Of a DNA stretch of 64,000 bases, positions 42,848-51,556 are shown in pieces (positions within the stretch are counted from its first letter, which is position 1; the number at the start of each line of letters is the position of its first letter). The translations under genes and the position numbers were made by a program. The notes under the pieces are model-generated. The model did no database searches. It saw only the letters and a list, made by a program, of their open reading frames with translations, and was not told where the DNA came from. The stretch is from Lichenihabitans psoromatis (GTDB taxonomy: Bacteria; Pseudomonadota; Alphaproteobacteria; Rhizobiales; Beijerinckiaceae): contig NZ_CP036515.1 of assembly GCF_004323635.1 (NCBI RefSeq), forward strand, positions 1,847,501 to 1,911,500, read 5' to 3'.

Positions 42848-43181
42848 CAGGGACGCGGACGAGCGCAATCGAGGTGCACGGATTGTGCGCGTCCCGCAAC
42901 GCTTTTACCGAAGCTGGGGGAAGTGGATGATCCGAAACGCATCGCTCATCCGCGTGCGAAATCTCGCAAGTCGCCCGCAATGGAATGTCTGCTTCTGGGA
43001 AAAAGCCGGAAACTCTTGAATGACGGGGATGGGCGCAATGCCGAATGTCCCCTATTCTGCGCCCGGGCAACGGCCGCTCCCGGCGCAAAGCCGAATGTCC
43101 AAGCAGGCACCTTACGTTCGATCATGAGCCGATAGACGCCTCGCCTCAATTGACGGCGTCAACAAGAACAAGCCTGAAGCG
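42848..43181. repeat. Intergenic region with clustered degenerate repeats
   Basis: Copies of the repeat occur at 42978-43000 (GGAATGTCTGCTTCTGGG), 43029-43050 (GGGCGCAATGCCGAATGTCC) and 43082-43100 (GGCGCAAAGCCGAATGTCC). They match the copy at 35161. No gene is present; the integrase stop is at 43182 and no terminator stands out. Confidence 0.5.
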
Positions 43182-44900
43182 TTATGCAAGGCCGAAGGCA
43201 GGGAGCTTCTCTATCTCAGTCTTGAGCTGCGCAACGCCGGGAGAGAAATAACCGTCACTGGCATCCCGTCGCTTATTGTGGCCAGTGATAGCGTTGCTGT
43301 GCCGCTTCGAAATCCCCGCACCTTCGGCTCGTGTCACAAAAGTGTGCCGCCAAGAGTGATTGGGACTGAGCCCAGGCTCGAGATCGGCCTGCGTCCTGAT
43401 CCAAGCAGCAAGCTCGGCCGCCCGAAGCTCCTGGGGGCTCCGGCTAGCGCCAGGTTTCTGCGCGACATCACCGACGAACAGAAGACCGCTTCCGGATGAC
43501 TCGACGAAACGGATCAAGCCTTCACGCTCAAGTTCGCTGTGGACCGGAACGACACGCGCGAACCCGTCCTTGGTCTGTGGAAAGCGCATGACCCAGATGC
43601 CGGCCTGGCACCAGATGTCTTCCTTACTCAACCAGCACACTTCCTGAATGCGCGCTCCGGTATACGCGCAAATCCATGGCGTCCATCGACGCGATGCGGA
43701 CGCTTTGGGATAACGAGGATCGCGATTGACGGCGCGAGCCGCGAGCAGAATCGTTCTGATCTCGTCGGGACGAAAGGTTCGCTCGCGAATCGTCTGACGT
43801 TTCGGCAGCTCCAGCTTGACCCCAACGACCGGGTTATCCAGTCGCAGCCGACCACCATCCCTCGTCATCGCCCAGCTAAACAGCGTTGCAGCAGCAACGA
43901 GATCGTTCCCGTTCACCGTGCCAGCGCCGATCCCTTCGACATCGCGACGATGCTTCGCCCAGTCGTGCATGTCATCTTGGGTCACAGCGCGGATGTCGCG
44001 CCCTTTTACGAACTTATTGAGACTGGCGACGGATGGGCCGTAGCGCCGGATCGTGCTGGGCGCGCGCTTGTCAGCGTATTCTGCCTTCCACCGTTCAAAA
44101 AGGCCGGCAATAGTCTCACAACCAGTCAGTCCAGGGACTTGCGATGGCGGAGCGGCGAAGGGCGGAAACCGGCTTAAATTGACGTCGGGGGAATAATCGC
44201 CATCGCTGTTGCGCCCCAACTTGCCGATCAACAGGCGATAGCTCTGCCCGATCTGATCGAGAAGCTTGCGTCGGGTCACTCCGTCAACGAGCACGCCCTT
44301 TTCGGCGCAGATGCGGTCAGCCCGCCACCCGAACAGATCTTCCATGGCTTGCTCAAGCGTCATGCTGACGCCGAGATAGTCGATGTCTTGCTGAAGCTTC
44401 CAGGCCAGCACCTGAGGTCCGTTGGGGAAAGAAGCGGTCGCCAGGTAGATCGATTGTCCTTCGGAGTCCTCACACGTCGGATCGCCCAAACCTTCGTGCA
44501 GAGCCGCGACCATTTGCTTGAAGGTGGCCCGCGCCCCGTTGATGCCGTCGGGCACCATATGCGGATCGCTGTCAAAATGTTCGGAGCGATCCCGATAGAC
44601 CTCGCCTGCCAGCGCGACGATTTCTTTGTGCGTCAGTGCCTTGGGCCCGGCTCGCATACCGGCGAGCTGTCTCATCAAGTCGCCGTAGGCCCGCGTGAAG
44701 CGCTCCTTGGCGAGGGCTGGGTCCTTTGTCCTCAATGAGCAGAAAACCTTATCGGTCACCGCCGTGGTGACCGTCGCGGCTCCCACGGTCAGCATGACGA
44801 CGGCACCCTTTACCCGCGGTGGCAGGTCAACCGGCATGCGAACGTTCAAATAGAACGTGCCGTTCTTATGCTCGAAAGGTCTGGGCATGGGGAGGGCCAT
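43182..44900 (-). CDS. Tyrosine site-specific recombinase (island integrase)
   Basis: 572 residues, within the range of long genomic-island integrases. A short N-terminal domain (RPFEHKNGTFYLNVRMPVDLPPRVKG) precedes a SAM-like core-binding domain (about 290-370, FERWKAEYADKRAPSTIRRYGPSV). The catalytic residues are Arg in CAYTGARIQEVCWL (about 415), the HxxR box in NHSWRHTFVTR (about 516) and Tyr in SDGYFSPG (about 550). The gene lies 80 bases from the 3' end of tRNA-Leu, on the same strand, the usual place for an island integrase. Codon use is less GC-biased than in neighbours. Confidence 0.9.
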   Translation of the reverse strand: MALPMPRPFEHKNGTFYLNVRMPVDLPPRVKGAVVMLTVGAATVTTAVTDKVFCSLRTKDPALAKERFTRAYGDLMRQLAGMRAGPKALTHKEIVALAGEVYRDRSEHFDSDPHMVPDGINGARATFKQMVAALHEGLGDPTCEDSEGQSIYLATASFPNGPQVLAWKLQQDIDYLGVSMTLEQAMEDLFGWRADRICAEKGVLVDGVTRRKLLDQIGQSYRLLIGKLGRNSDGDYSPDVNLSRFPPFAAPPSQVPGLTGCETIAGLFERWKAEYADKRAPSTIRRYGPSVASLNKFVKGRDIRAVTQDDMHDWAKHRRDVEGIGAGTVNGNDLVAAATLFSWAMTRDGGRLRLDNPVVGVKLELPKRQTIRERTFRPDEIRTILLAARAVNRDPRYPKASASRRWTPWICAYTGARIQEVCWLSKEDIWCQAGIWVMRFPQTKDGFARVVPVHSELEREGLIRFVESSGSGLLFVGDVAQKPGASRSPQELRAAELAAWIRTQADLEPGLSPNHSWRHTFVTRAEGAGISKRHSNAITGHNKRRDASDGYFSPGVAQLKTEIEKLPAFGLA

Positions 44901-44925
44901 GTGTGAAACCGCTGTGTGAAAGCGG
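44900..44925. repeat. Two tandem 13-bp repeats at the integrase start
   Basis: TGTGTGAAACCGC (44900-44912) is followed by TGTGTGAAAGCGG (44913-44925), two copies differing at two positions. They touch the integrase start codon on the tRNA side. They may be recombinase arm-binding or autoregulatory sites. Confidence 0.6.
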
Positions 44926-44980
44926 GTGTCCCAAAAGCCCTGATCTACCAGTAAGATCTTGCCAAACCATCAAAAAATGA

Positions 44981-45066
44981 TGGTGCCCTGGAGAGGACTC
45001 GAACCTCCACCACTTGTGATGACTGGTACCTGAAACCAGCGCGTCTACCAATTCCGCCACCAGGGC
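44981..45066 (-). tRNA. tRNA-Leu (anticodon CAG)
   Basis: On the minus strand the acceptor stem GCCCTGG pairs with CCAGGGC, followed by A and an encoded CCA. The D-arm is GCGGAATTGGTAGACGC, the anticodon stem-loop is CTGGT-TTCAGGT-ACCAG with CAG at positions 34-36, there is a long variable arm as expected for a class II tRNA, and the T-arm is GGAGG-TTCGAGT-CCTCT. The total is 86 bases. Its 3' end faces the integrase gene and is the likely attachment site of the left-hand island. Confidence 0.95.
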
Positions 45067-45307
45067 CGCAGGTCGCCCTTCTACGGGGCGGGGTGTTGCA
45101 TTGTCAACGCCGCTTTTGCCGTTGGGGCGGGCGAGACGCGATTGGTTGTCGCGTCGCGGTCGATCGGCTGCATCGATCTGTACAGCAATCTCCCATTTGA
45201 CTATGCGTGTCTGGCGCGCCAGTGGCGCGCGGACTTAGACCGATTGCGGTTGCGGTCGGGGCGGCCTACGGGCGGCCGGGTCGCGACGAGGCTTGAAAGA
45301 GGGCAAC

Positions 45308-46318
45308 ATGGCCGGTGTCGATATCGCTCACGACCGGATCGTCACGGTGTTCGGCGGCTCGGGCTTCCTGGGCCGGCATGTCGTGCGGGCGCTCGCCCGC
45401 GACGGGTGGCGCATTCGCATCGCATCACGGCGGCCCGATCTCGCCATTCACACGCAAACCACCGGTCGCGTGGGGCAAATCACGGCCGTGCAGGCCAATT
45501 TGCGCTATCCGGCCTCGCTCGCGGCGGCACTGCGCGGCGCCGACGCGGTCATCAATCTGGTCGGCATTCTGGCCGAGCAGGGAAAGCAACAGTTCGAGAC
45601 GGTTCACACCGCTGGCGCGGCGGCGGTTGTCAAGGCGGCGCGTGACGCCGGCATCGGAACGCTCGTTCATGTGTCGGCCATCGGCGCCGATCCGGAGGGC
45701 GCGTCCCAATATGCCCGGTCGAAGGGCAAGGCCGAAGCCATCGTGCGCGAGGCTTATCCGGATGCGGTGATCCTGCGGCCCTCGATCGTCTTCGGCCCGG
45801 AGGACGAATTCTTCAATCGTTTTGCCGCCATGGCACGGATTTCGCCGGTCCTCCCGCTGGTTGGCGGCGGGCTCACGCGGTTTCAGCCGGTCTATGTGGG
45901 CGATGTGGCTGAAGCGGTCGCGGCCGCCGCCATCGGCACGGCGCGCGCAAGAGGCACCTACGAACTCGGCGGTCCTGCGGTGCGGACCTTCAAGGATTTG
46001 ATGGAGTATGTCTGTCGGGTCACCGGGCGCAAGCGCCTGCTGGTTCCCATTCCGTTCGATGCAATGCGGATCCCGGCCGGTCTGACGGAATTGGCCGACA
46101 GCCTGCTGCTCGGCGCCTTTCCCAAAATGCTGTTGATGACCCGCGATCAGATCACGCTGCTGCGGTCCGACAATGTTGTGTCGCCATCCGCGATCGCCAG
46201 CGACCTGACGCTCAAGGGGCTTGGCATCGAGCCGCGCGCGATGGAAAGCATCGTGCCGAGCTATCTTTACCGTTTTCGCAAGACCGGCCAGTTCGATCGG
46301 GGGCGTATCGCGCCCTAA
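45308..46318 (+). CDS. Complex I NDUFA9-like NAD(P)-binding protein
   Basis: 336 residues from the ATG at 45308, which has GAAAGAGGG upstream; the ATG at 45293 is less well placed. The atypical short-chain dehydrogenase fold begins TVFGGSGFLGRHVVRALARDGW with a GxxGxxG nucleotide site, followed by VINLVGILAEQGKQQFE and a YARSKGKAE motif that replaces the classic YxxxK. This is the alphaproteobacterial homologue of the NDUFA9 subunit of complex I. It is likely involved in complex I assembly or stability rather than catalysis. The gene marks the start of core-like sequence right of the tRNA. Confidence 0.87.
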   Translation: MAGVDIAHDRIVTVFGGSGFLGRHVVRALARDGWRIRIASRRPDLAIHTQTTGRVGQITAVQANLRYPASLAAALRGADAVINLVGILAEQGKQQFETVHTAGAAAVVKAARDAGIGTLVHVSAIGADPEGASQYARSKGKAEAIVREAYPDAVILRPSIVFGPEDEFFNRFAAMARISPVLPLVGGGLTRFQPVYVGDVAEAVAAAAIGTARARGTYELGGPAVRTFKDLMEYVCRVTGRKRLLVPIPFDAMRIPAGLTELADSLLLGAFPKMLLMTRDQITLLRSDNVVSPSAIASDLTLKGLGIEPRAMESIVPSYLYRFRKTGQFDRGRIAP

Positions 46319-46320
46319 GC

Positions 46321-46381
46321 GCGTTCGCCTCGGCGAATTCGCTTCAAAAGAAGCGGCGTTCGCCTTGGCGAATTCGCTTCA
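46321..46381. repeat. Two 26-bp direct repeats with hairpins between convergent genes
   Basis: Copies at 46321-46346 and 46356-46381 differ at one base (GCGTTCGCCTYGGCGAATTCGCTTCA with Y as C or T; shown as 26 bases, of which GGCGAATTCGCTTCA is identical). CGCTTC-AAAA-GAAGCG and TTCGCC-TC-GGCGAA can form hairpins. The region lies between two converging stop codons (46318 and 46416), so a bidirectional terminator is likely. Confidence 0.6.
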
Positions 46382-46415
46382 CGGGACAAGCCGCGCTCGC
46401 CTAGGTGGCGCTGTG

Positions 46416-47102
46416 TTAGCGTGGCCGGAGGATCTGCCGAAGCGCGAGCCGCTTGTGGACCCGGACCATCAAGGCGGTGGCGAATAACGGCGTCAGCAAA
46501 TTGAGGATCGGCACCGAGAGGAAGAGCGCGATCCAGAGCCCTGCCGCAAAGATCGTTCCGGCATGGGCGTTTCGCATAGCCCGCGTCTCTTCCGGACTGC
46601 GGAACCGCAAGGCTGCGAACTCGAAATATTGCCGACCCGAGAGGTAGGCATTCGCCCCGAGGAACGCGAGCGCGTTGATGCCCGGCACCAACAACAGCGC
46701 GAGCGCCACGATCATGACCGCGAGTGACAGCAGGGCGAAGCGGACCGACAGCCAGAGTGCGCTTCCGATCGGCAGCGCGCGACCGGGGGCTCGGGCTGGA
46801 TCGATGTCGCGTTCGACCAAGCCCGCGAGATCGTCGATGAAGAAGCCTGCGACCAATGCCGACATCGGCGCAACGAGAAAGATCCCCGCGACCGCGAGGC
46901 CAAGTCCCTCGAGGATCGTCACAACCATGCCAAGCCACGGCGACGGAATGGTGACGAGACCACTCAACCAGGCGTGAGCTGCCGCGGCCGCCATGACGAC
47001 GAGCGCCAGCGTGAGGCCAAGGATTTTGGCCGCAACGGCTCGGAACGGCGGCGTCCACATCTCCCGAAGAGCCGCAACGGCGTCGATGACGCTTGGAAGC
47101 AT
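46416..47102 (-). CDS. EI24/CysZ-like membrane protein
   Basis: 228 residues with about six hydrophobic segments. The pattern of FIDDLAGLVERDIDPARAPG between helices 2 and 3, and the conserved NAYLSGRQYFEFAALRFRS loop before the last helices, matches the EI24 domain (PF07264), the family of CysZ sulfate transporter. In alphaproteobacteria these are annotated as EI24 domain proteins; sulfate uptake is proven only for CysZ. The gene is convergent with the NDUFA9-like gene. Confidence 0.82.
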   Translation of the reverse strand: MLPSVIDAVAALREMWTPPFRAVAAKILGLTLALVVMAAAAAHAWLSGLVTIPSPWLGMVVTILEGLGLAVAGIFLVAPMSALVAGFFIDDLAGLVERDIDPARAPGRALPIGSALWLSVRFALLSLAVMIVALALLLVPGINALAFLGANAYLSGRQYFEFAALRFRSPEETRAMRNAHAGTIFAAGLWIALFLSVPILNLLTPLFATALMVRVHKRLALRQILRPR

Positions 47103-47254
47103 GATGTCCTATCGCATTATTTGCGCCGCTGCGGTGTCCGGTGCGGCACCGCAGGGGTCGCGGCTCAAAAGCCCGGTAACCCGGAAGTAATGATACCTAA
47201 TTAGATTGTTAAAATTGTTAGCAACCCGGGGTCGGCATCGGCCGTTCGTCTTCC

Positions 47255-47665
47255 ATGACTCAAGATGTCACAACTCAAAGAGCCTGCACGGTTCTCGTCG
47301 TCGAAGACGAGTTCCTGGTGCGTGAACTTGCGGTGTGCGAACTCGAAGAATCCGGGTTCCATGTGATCGATTTCCCAACCGCGGATGCGGCGCTGGTGCA
47401 TCTCGAAAGTCATGTCGGAGAAACCGCCGTCGTGTTCACCGATGTGCAGATGCCCGGACGCCTGAACGGCCTCGATCTCGCCGACATCGTGAGCCGCAGT
47501 TGGCCGAGCATCGGGGTTCTTGTGACCTCGGGTGGACCGTTGGTCAATCCAACCAAGCTGCCGTCATGCGCGCGGTTCGTGGCTAAGCCTTGGCGGGCCG
47601 CCGACATCGTCAGTCGGGTGCAGGTGATCGCGACCCGGTGCGCCGGACATCCAGCGGCGTTGTAG
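47255..47665 (+). CDS. Single-domain response regulator (receiver only)
   Basis: 136 residues consisting of one receiver domain: acidic pair in VLVVEDEFLVREL, phospho-acceptor in AVVFTDVQMPGRLNGLDL and Lys in RFVAKPWRAADI. There is no output domain, so it likely acts as a phosphate carrier or by protein contact. The sequence style (MPGxxNGLDLA, KPW) is that of receivers paired with HWE or hybrid kinases in Rhizobiales. No kinase gene is adjacent; a link to the HWE kinase at 1067 is only a possibility. Confidence 0.87.
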   Translation: MTQDVTTQRACTVLVVEDEFLVRELAVCELEESGFHVIDFPTADAALVHLESHVGETAVVFTDVQMPGRLNGLDLADIVSRSWPSIGVLVTSGGPLVNPTKLPSCARFVAKPWRAADIVSRVQVIATRCAGHPAAL

Positions 47666-47781
47666 CGACGCGCGACACGATACGCGAGCTGGCGCCTCGC
47701 GAGATCGCCAAACGACAACGGCCGGACACCATGATGGCGCCTGCCGAACGTCGTCGGGAAACGTGACGGGATGCGGTGGTT

Positions 47782-48111
47782 TTAGCCGGCCACCTTGCGA
47801 AGGGCGGCTTCGACGCTGCTTGAAATCGCGGCGCTCTTGTCGGCTGCCGGGATGCCGGTCACAAGCGCCTGGCGCGCAGCCTGGACGTCGGATTCGCGCT
47901 GCTTGACGACTTGTGAGCGGAGCGCGTTCCAGTGCTGGGCCACGAGGGTGCTGATCGCCTCGCTGAGAGCAGCATAACCCGGATGGTCGGCCTGTTCGGT
48001 CCACGACACAGTCACCGGGCCGGGCTCCGTCACGTCGGAGGGGAAGGACGAGATCGTTTCCAGATCGTCCAGCTTGTCCGCCAGGGCGCGGAGAAGGGCG
48101 GCTTCACTCAT
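47782..48111 (-). CDS. Hypothetical protein
   Basis: 109 residues when started at the ATG at 48111, which has GGGAGAGT just upstream; a longer frame to 48201 adds 30 residues of unlikely composition. The protein is soluble and mostly helical (SEAALLRALADKLDDLETI, YAALSEAISTLVAQHWNALRSQVVKQRESDVQAARQAL). No family recognised. It is convergent with the response regulator and upstream of the M20 amidohydrolase, with no sign of operon membership. Confidence 0.55.
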   Translation of the reverse strand: MSEAALLRALADKLDDLETISSFPSDVTEPGPVTVSWTEQADHPGYAALSEAISTLVAQHWNALRSQVVKQRESDVQAARQALVTGIPAADKSAAISSSVEAALRKVAG

Positions 48112-48260
48112 CATACTCTCCCATGCGACCGAGGGGCCGGAGATGGCCCAAAGGGCCGACACCGCGACGTGCGGCATGTTCAGGGCCGCGCTGTGCGGCA
48201 TGCCCTTAAGGTGAAGCTGGAATGTAAAAGAATGGTTAAACGCGAGTTAAAGACATCGCA

Positions 48261-49427
48261 TCAAGGCCGCAGAGCCGTTTCGACGAGCCGTCCCCAAAAG
48301 CTGATCCCATAGGGCAGGGCGGTGTCGTCGAAGTCATAGCCTGGGTTGTGCAAACCGGCGCTATCGCCATTGCCGATGAACAGGAAGGCGCCCGGCCGCT
48401 CCTCGAGCATGTAGGAGAAATCCTCCGCGCCCATCATCGGAGGGATCGCGGGGTCGACGTTTTGAGCTCCCGAAACGTCGGCCGCGACCGTGGCGGCGAA
48501 ACGCGCCTGATCGGCATGGTTGACCGTGACCGGGTAACCATGCGCGTAGTTCACCGTGGCGTCGACGCCGCTGGCGGCCGCGACGCCCGCCACGATCTCG
48601 CGCAGGCGACGCTCCGCCAACACGCGGGTTTCCGCCTTGAGGCTCCGCACCGTACCACCGAGCCGGGCCGACTGCGGAATCGCATTGCCGGCGGATCCCG
48701 CGTTGAACTGGGTGACCGACACGACACAGGCGTCCAACGGATCCACGTTGCGGGCCACGATCATCTGAAGCGCCGTGGTGATCTGTGCGCCCGCCAGCAC
48801 GGGATCGATGCAAAGATGTGGGTTGGCGGCGTGACCTCCGCGGCCGTCGAGGCGGATCTCGAATCGATCCGCCGCTGCCATGATCGGGCCGGGCCGGAGA
48901 GCGAAATGACCCACAGGCAAACCCGGCAGGGAGTGCATCCCGTAGATTTCGTCGATGCCGAAGCGGGCCATCAGCCCGTCCGACACCATCGCCTTGCCGC
49001 CACCGCCGCCTTCTTCCGCCGGCTGGAAGACCACCACGGCTGTGCCGGCGAAGTTGCGCGTCCCGGTCAGATATTGGGCGGCGCCGAGAAGCATCGCGGT
49101 ATGACCATCGTGACCGCAAGCATGCATCCGGCCCGGCGTCGTCGAGGCATGCGGCAGCGTCGTGTTCAACTCGGTGATCGGAAGAGCGTCCATGTCGGCG
49201 CGCATCGCGATCGTGCGCGGGCCGGGCCGGTTGCCTCGGATGATCCCGACCACGCCGGTGCGGCCGATGCCGGTCACAACCTCGTCGCACCCGAAGGCGC
49301 GCAACCGATCGGCCACCAGGCCTGCCGTGCGGTGGACGTCGTAGAGGAGTTCAGGGTGGCGGTGGAAGTCCTGCCGCCACACTTTGACCTCTTCGGTCGC
49401 CTCGGCCACGCTGTTAATGACGGGCAT
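48261..49427 (-). CDS. M20-family amidohydrolase (hippurate hydrolase-like)
   Basis: 388 residues, the normal length. Blocks in order: DFHRHPELLYD, RADMDALPITE, the metal site MHACGHDGHTAMLLG (about 102-116), FQPAEEGGGGGKAM with catalytic and metal Glu, GRGGHAANPHLCIDP in the dimerisation domain and PMMGAEDFSYMLE with the last metal residue. The family (M20D) hydrolyses N-acyl amino acids such as hippurate, indole-acetyl amino acids or N-acetyl-diaminopimelate. The exact substrate is not clear. It is a single gene on its strand. Confidence 0.88.
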   Translation of the reverse strand: MPVINSVAEATEEVKVWRQDFHRHPELLYDVHRTAGLVADRLRAFGCDEVVTGIGRTGVVGIIRGNRPGPRTIAMRADMDALPITELNTTLPHASTTPGRMHACGHDGHTAMLLGAAQYLTGTRNFAGTAVVVFQPAEEGGGGGKAMVSDGLMARFGIDEIYGMHSLPGLPVGHFALRPGPIMAAADRFEIRLDGRGGHAANPHLCIDPVLAGAQITTALQMIVARNVDPLDACVVSVTQFNAGSAGNAIPQSARLGGTVRSLKAETRVLAERRLREIVAGVAAASGVDATVNYAHGYPVTVNHADQARFAATVAADVSGAQNVDPAIPPMMGAEDFSYMLEERPGAFLFIGNGDSAGLHNPGYDFDDTALPYGISFWGRLVETALRP

Positions 49428-49585
49428 GCGGGCCTCCTAGGACGAACGGGGACGTCGAGATCCCCGACATGGCGCCGGAACCGCTGACGCGTCAATGCGA
49501 CAGCGCAGCTGAATCGTAGGTCGCTCATCGGGTGAGACGTAGTTACCGCTTGAACACGACGTCGTCGCCGTGTTTAGCAAAGACG

Positions 49586-51391
49586 ATGAAGCAGATGAAG
49601 GTGCCCGAAAAGCGGACGCAGGATGGGCAGTCGTTTGCTCTCATCCGCAGATTGCTGGCCGAACATGGTCGCCATCACGGCTCCGCCTATGCGATCGCGC
49701 TCGGCCTGATGGCCGTTGCGGCGGGTACGACAGCTCTCTCCGTGTCATTGCTGGCCCCGATCGTTAATGGCATGACGGGGTTAAGCGTCGCCGAAGGGGG
49801 CGCGTTCAAACATCTGCGTTTTCTCGCTCTCAGCGTCGGTGCGCTCTACATCCTGCGGGGCTTGGCGACCTTCGGCCAATTGGTGATCATGTCGCGAACC
49901 GGCAACCGGATCGTGGCCGCCATCCAGGCGCGCGTCTACGATCACCTGCTGCGTCAGCCGGTCGCCTTCTATCAGCAGCGCCACTCGAGTGACCTGATGG
50001 CGCGTTTGGCGCTTGCCGCCAACAGCGTGCGCGACGTCGTTCAACTGCTGGTCACCTCCGCCGGGCGCGACGTGCTGACCCTGCTCGCGCTGCTCTGCGT
50101 CATGGTCTACAACGATCCGCTGATGGCCTTGATGCTGCTGGTTCTGATGCCGGTCGGTGCCCTGCTGCTTGGCCGCCTCATGCGGCGCGTCCGCAAATAT
50201 GCGCGGCGGCAGTTCGATGGCTCGGCCCGCATCATGCAGACGATTCAGGAGACCGTTCAGGGCATCCGGATCGTCAAATCCTTCAATCTCGAAGAGGTGA
50301 TGCGCGGACGCATGGCCGCGTCCATCAACGAGGTCGAAAAGGCAGCCAATCGGATGGCCAAGGGGGTCGCCATGGCGAGCCCCGTGAGCGAGACGCTGGG
50401 CGGCGTCGCTGTGTCGGCGCTGGTTCTTTACGGCGGCTGGCGCGTCGCCGTCGCGCATGCGGATCCGGGATCGTTCTTCTCGTTCATCGTCGCTATGCTG
50501 GCCGCCTATGAGCCCGCCAAGCGCCTCGGTAAGCTCAACCTCGATCTGCAAAACGGCCTCGTGAACGCTCGGATGATCTACGATCTTCTGGACGAGCCGC
50601 TCGCCGATGCCGACGATGACCTCAAGCCGCCGCTGGTCGTGACCCGCAGCCGCATCGTTTTCCAGGATGTGGGGTTCAACTATCGTCCGAGCGAGACGGT
50701 GCTGAAAGGTCTCGATTTCGTGGCCGAGCCGGACACCACCACGGCCTTGGTTGGTCCCTCGGGCGGCGGCAAGTCGACCATCATCAGCTTGATCCAGCGC
50801 TTCTACAATCCGCAGTCCGGGCTGGTGACGATCGATGGCCAGAGCGTCATGGATGTGCGGCTCGGCTCCTTGCGCGACAACATCGCTTTCGTGGCGCAGG
50901 ACGTCTTTCTGTTTCGCGGCACGATCGCGGATAATATCGGGCTTGGCAGGCTGGGTGCGAGTCAGTCCGAGATCGTCGCCGCGGCCCGCAAGGCGCATGC
51001 TCACGATTTCATCACCGCCTTGGCCGATGGTTATGCAACCCCGGTCGGTGAGCATGGCAACAACCTCTCGGGGGGCCAAAAGCAGCGCATCGCGATCGCA
51101 CGCGCCTTCCTGAAGGAAGCGCCGATCCTGCTGCTCGATGAGCCCACAGCGGCCCTCGATTCCGAGTCCGAGCGCGAGATCCAGAAGGCGCTCGACGACT
51201 TGCGGATCGGCCGCACCACGATCGTGGTGGCGCATCGGCTTCAGACGATCGTGGATGCGGATCGCATCTGCGTGATCGAAGGGGGCCGCGCGGTTGAGAC
51301 CGGCACCCATTCCGAATTGATGCAGTTGCGGGGAGCGTATCACACGTTTTTCGCGACGCAATTCGGGGAGCGGCCGCGCCGCATCGCCTGA
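49586..51391 (+). CDS. ABC transporter ATP-binding/permease protein, MsbA type
   Basis: 601 residues from the ATG at 49586; a GTG at 49532 is in frame with no better ribosome binding site. Six membrane helices (about 40-330) precede the ATPase: Walker A GPSGGGKST near residue 390, Q-loop FVAQDVFLF, signature LSGGQKQRIAIARAFL near 493, Walker B ILLLDEPTAALD near 514 and the switch VVAHRL. It is a half-transporter that homodimerises. MsbA-like members flip lipid A or other lipids, but other drugs or peptides are possible. No partner gene shows what it carries. Confidence 0.88.
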   Translation: MKQMKVPEKRTQDGQSFALIRRLLAEHGRHHGSAYAIALGLMAVAAGTTALSVSLLAPIVNGMTGLSVAEGGAFKHLRFLALSVGALYILRGLATFGQLVIMSRTGNRIVAAIQARVYDHLLRQPVAFYQQRHSSDLMARLALAANSVRDVVQLLVTSAGRDVLTLLALLCVMVYNDPLMALMLLVLMPVGALLLGRLMRRVRKYARRQFDGSARIMQTIQETVQGIRIVKSFNLEEVMRGRMAASINEVEKAANRMAKGVAMASPVSETLGGVAVSALVLYGGWRVAVAHADPGSFFSFIVAMLAAYEPAKRLGKLNLDLQNGLVNARMIYDLLDEPLADADDDLKPPLVVTRSRIVFQDVGFNYRPSETVLKGLDFVAEPDTTTALVGPSGGGKSTIISLIQRFYNPQSGLVTIDGQSVMDVRLGSLRDNIAFVAQDVFLFRGTIADNIGLGRLGASQSEIVAAARKAHAHDFITALADGYATPVGEHGNNLSGGQKQRIAIARAFLKEAPILLLDEPTAALDSESEREIQKALDDLRIGRTTIVVAHRLQTIVDADRICVIEGGRAVETGTHSELMQLRGAYHTFFATQFGERPRRIA

Positions 51392-51556
51392 CTAGCGCGC
51401 GAGTTCGGCCGGATGAGCGACGCAATTTCACAAAAGTTTGGCCCAGATTCTGCTTCTGTCTTTCGCGCGAACCGCTGCTGGTCAATACTGCGAACCGAAG
51501 GACCCGGATCGCTTGTTCGATCTCGCAGGGGTCCACGATTTGGGAAGGAATACTTG

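Noticed and set aside
49781..51361. A 526-residue open frame antisense to the ABC exporter
   Set aside because: No motif, biased composition; the exporter has all ATPase motifs.
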